From UBA8437 sp003445035 (GTDB taxonomy: Bacteria > Planctomycetota > Planctomycetia > Planctomycetales > Planctomycetaceae), in contig CALCHI010000473.1 of NCBI GenBank assembly GCA_937901285.1, positions 1 to 7,656 of the forward strand: DNA of 7,656 nt, given 5' to 3'. Within the stretch, counting starts at the first letter, position 1; the number at the start of each line of letters is the position of its first letter. Shown piece by piece: positions 6,107 to 7,656 of the stretch. The translations under genes and the position numbers were made by a program. The notes beneath the pieces were generated by a model, which saw only the letters and a program-made list of their open reading frames with translations, made no database searches and was not told where the DNA came from.

Positions 6107-7422
6107 GCCAGCACTTCCTTGAGCGGGCCGGAACTCGCGTCGAACTTTTTGGCCAGCTTGTCGCTCATATTGAAGCGGTCACAGTCGTGGCCGGCGGCTC
6201 GCAGGAGCGTTGCGTAGAGCGCGTTGATGGGTCGCTTGCCGTCCAGTTGCGTAAAGCAGCCGGTCTTGAATGCCCCGTCGAAGTTGCCCAGGAGCATGAC
6301 GGGCCAGTTGGCACCGTTGGTGTGCTGCTTGTCCGCATTGTTGCTGGTGTAGACGATCAGCGTGTGATCCATCATGGTCCCACTCCCTTCGGGCACGCTT
6401 TCCATCGCCTCGATCATTCTCACCAGCATGCGGCTGTTGTATTGCCGGATCTTGATCCAGATCGGATTGTCAGGTTGCTTCATGTGCCCGAGGTTGTGGC
6501 CCTGCTGCTCGATGCCCAGCCCTTTCCATGCGCCGAAGATCTCGCCGCGCCCTGAGCCAATCGTCAGCGTATTGGTGATTCCCGACGTGAGGGCCGAGAT
6601 GCCGAGGTCCAGCAGAACATCGTGCCAGTCGGTCTCGAACTCCGGTTTGGTGTATCGCTCGTCCACCTTGGGTGCGAACTTGCGCAGGTGGTCGGCAACC
6701 GTATCGAGGCGATCCCTCAGGCCGTTGACATCCTTGAATCCCTGGACGAATTGGCCGTAACGCCTCTGGTCTGTGACCGGAAGTGAACGCCCCTTGGTGG
6801 CAGCCAGTTTCTCGATCTGGTTCAACACGTTTGACCGAGCTTCGAACTGCCGTCGGATGTTTCCCGTCGAAATGCCGCCGTAAAGCATCTGGTACAGCTG
6901 ATTCGGATTGGAATGCATGAATATCGGCTGCCCGGCGCCGCTGGCCGACAAGGTCGCGATTGTGGGCTTGCTCGTCATGTTCTCAATGGAGTCCATGCCG
7001 ATGCAGAGATGCGGCAGCAGTGTCTGCGGCAAAACCTTGCTCACGGCATAATCGATCGTCGCTGCACTGGGGGGCACGCCGTCCCCACCGCGATATCCGC
7101 CGAGCGCACCGAAGAAGGCACTGTGCGTGGGACTGGCATGCATGCCGTGCAGGCCATTGATGATGTGCATTCGTTCCTTGTACGGCTCGAGTGCACTGAT
7201 TGGCCCCGGAAGCTTGGCCTTCGCCAGCGAGCCACTGCCGGTCATTCCTTCCGGAATACACGTCTTTGGATCGAAACCCTGGTTTTGCAGGAAGAAAATG
7301 ATTCGCTTCGGCGTCGCGTTGCTGGCGGGCGACGCCATGAGACGTCCGGGAAGAAGTGGGGCACCAAGAGCAACACCGGCACCGGCCGCCACTCCGTGCA
7401 TCATCTCTCTGCGATTGAGCAT
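6103..7422 (-). CDS. DUF1552 (HXXSHH family) exported protein, Tat-type signal
   Basis: A 439-residue protein, full length for the family. Seen: N-terminal NRREMMHG then a hydrophobic Ala/Gly stretch (VAAGAGVALGAPLL) to about residue 31, a twin-arginine-type leader without the ideal F-L-K. Recognisable family blocks are RIIFFLQNQGF (40-50), HIINGLHGMHASPTHSAFFG (86-105), PSAATIDYAVSKVL (118-131), MDHTLIVYTSNNADKQH (351-367), NWPVMLLGNFDGAFKTG (372-388) and the tail block RPINALYATLLRAAG (397-411). The HxxSHH position reads HNLGHM (309-314), so the serine and last histidine are replaced. Start ATG 7420-7422 is preceded by GGAAAG seven bases away. Known: DUF1552 was defined from Rhodopirellula proteins and commonly lies next to DUF1592-type cytochromes; its biochemical role is not established. 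The stop overlaps the cytochrome start, so the two are translationally coupled. If the Tat reading is right, it would be exported folded, by a different route from its Sec-exported partner. Confidence 0.94.
   Translation of the reverse strand: MLNRREMMHGVAAGAGVALGAPLLPGRLMASPASNATPKRIIFFLQNQGFDPKTCIPEGMTGSGSLAKAKLPGPISALEPYKERMHIINGLHGMHASPTHSAFFGALGGYRGGDGVPPSAATIDYAVSKVLPQTLLPHLCIGMDSIENMTSKPTIATLSASGAGQPIFMHSNPNQLYQMLYGGISTGNIRRQFEARSNVLNQIEKLAATKGRSLPVTDQRRYGQFVQGFKDVNGLRDRLDTVADHLRKFAPKVDERYTKPEFETDWHDVLLDLGISALTSGITNTLTIGSGRGEIFGAWKGLGIEQQGHNLGHMKQPDNPIWIKIRQYNSRMLVRMIEAMESVPEGSGTMMDHTLIVYTSNNADKQHTNGANWPVMLLGNFDGAFKTGCFTQLDGKRPINALYATLLRAAGHDCDRFNMSDKLAKKFDASSGPLKEVLA
6114..6120 (-). 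promoter_or_regulatory. Ribosome binding site for the cytochrome gene
   Basis: The minus strand reads AAGGAAG, ending seven bases before the ATG at 6104-6106, inside the last codons of the DUF1552 gene. It supports this start and independent as well as coupled initiation at the ATGA overlap. Confidence 0.6.
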
Positions 7423-7429
7423 GATCGAT

Positions 7430-7435
7430 CTTTCC
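7430..7435 (-). promoter_or_regulatory. Ribosome binding site for the DUF1552 gene
   Basis: The minus strand reads GGAAAG, then a seven-base spacer before ATG 7420-7422. It favours this ATG over the in-frame ATG pair at residues 7-8, which would also lose the twin arginines. Confidence 0.6.
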
Positions 7436-7463
7436 GTGCAGGCTCCACGGGGAAGGCACCGTC

Positions 7464-7478
7464 GGCGGGCAAGCCGCC
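7464..7478. other. Leader hairpin GGCGG-GCAAG-CCGCC
   Basis: A perfect five-base-pair GC stem with a five-base loop lies in the leader between the candidate promoter and the DUF1552 ribosome site. On the minus strand a T-run precedes rather than follows it, so it is not a terminator for this operon. Any role in leader RNA folding is speculative. Confidence 0.25.
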
Positions 7479-7541
7479 AGTCAAAAAGTGCAGAGTCGTG
7501 GACCCGAATTATGTCACATCGATGATTGAAGCGACACAGAT

Positions 7542-7570
7542 ATTTTATTCGGGCTGTCGTCTCGACACAA
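7542..7570 (-). promoter_or_regulatory. Candidate sigma-70-like promoter for the DUF1552-cytochrome operon
   Basis: The minus strand has TTGTGT (7565-7570), a 17-base spacer and TAAAAT (7542-7547). The -10 matches five of six consensus bases and the -35 three of six. It lies in the AT-richest part of the upstream region and predicts a leader of roughly 110 bases. An alternative -10-like CATAAT lies downstream at about 7508-7513 without a good -35. Confidence 0.3.
7555..7567. repeat. Inverted repeat TGTCG-TCT-CGACA over the candidate promoter
   Basis: A perfect five-base inverted repeat with a three-base centre overlaps the spacer and -35 of the candidate promoter. CGACAC occurs at 7532-7537 and 7563-7568, and CGACAG at 7596-7601, about 31-33 bases apart. 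It could be a regulator site, but short repeats like this arise by chance. Confidence 0.2.
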
Positions 7571-7589
7571 ATGGGGTGCTCTAGCCGGG

Positions 7590-7656
7590 TTACGGCGACA
7601 GCGCCGCCTGTCCGCAGGAGTCGGGCACCAGGTTCGTCACCTTCGCCCCCCCTTCG
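7590..7656 (-). CDS. Possible 3' end of an unidentified upstream gene
   Basis: From base 7655 the minus strand reads 21 sense codons, including AKVTNLVPDSCGQAALSP, then TAA at 7590-7592. All but two sense codons end in G or C, as in the confirmed genes here. The plus-strand frame sharing the same third positions is also GC-ending, but it has an in-frame TAG at 7582-7584 and no start codon after it, which favours the minus strand. The fragment is too short to assign to a family. If real, the gene ends 167 bases before the DUF1552 start on the same strand. Confidence 0.3.
   Translation of the reverse strand, partial: EGGAKVTNLVPDSCGQAALSP

Noticed and set aside
7464..7478. Intrinsic terminator upstream of DUF1552
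   Set aside because: The T-run lies on the wrong side of the stem for the minus strand and there is none on the plus side.
6913..7584. 223-codon plus-strand open frame
   Set aside because: It is antisense to the DUF1552 gene and its leader. The minus strand carries well-conserved family blocks.

Overview
The window looks like chromosomal DNA from a member of the Planctomycetota. The main reason is the minus-strand pair: a DUF1552 protein directly upstream of a large exported c-type cytochrome of the DUF1587/1595/1592/1588/1585 architecture. That pair is characteristic of this phylum and is heavily expanded in it. The DNA is GC-rich, with G/C-ending codons preferred in all four main genes. 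No rRNA, tRNA, CRISPR array, transposase or phage gene was seen.

Layout: two two-gene units converge on a non-coding stretch of about 546 bases. On the plus strand, the 3' part of a DUF58 gene (cut by the left edge) overlaps by ATGA a gene for a multi-spanning membrane protein ending in a DUF4129-like domain. This is the tail of the widespread MoxR ATPase / DUF58 / DUF4129 / transglutaminase type of cluster. No transglutaminase gene follows here, and the second protein has a long disordered linker where TgpA-type proteins carry their external transglutaminase domain. On the minus strand, reading inward from the right, a Tat-type DUF1552 protein overlaps by ATGA a Sec-type dihaem DUF1592 protein. 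A possible promoter lies in the AT-richer leader upstream of DUF1552, and the last 66 bases at the right edge may be the 3' end of another minus-strand gene.

How the genes may work together: DUF58 and DUF4129 proteins are thought to act at the membrane with a MoxR AAA+ ATPase in envelope or complex-assembly functions (inference from family context). DUF1552 and DUF1592 proteins are exported and co-expressed, and probably form a functional pair outside the cytoplasmic membrane, with the cytochrome supplying redox or electron-transfer capacity. Their substrate is unknown.

The most unusual points are: the decapeptide-repeat and Gly/Pro linker in the DUF4129 protein; an Ala/Lys insertion with a tandem 24-base duplication and a seven-lysine run inside the cytochrome; a degenerate HxxSHH motif in the DUF1552 protein; and a structured convergent intergenic region containing a signal-peptide-like reading frame. 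I found no clear evidence of a wholly new defence or mobile system.
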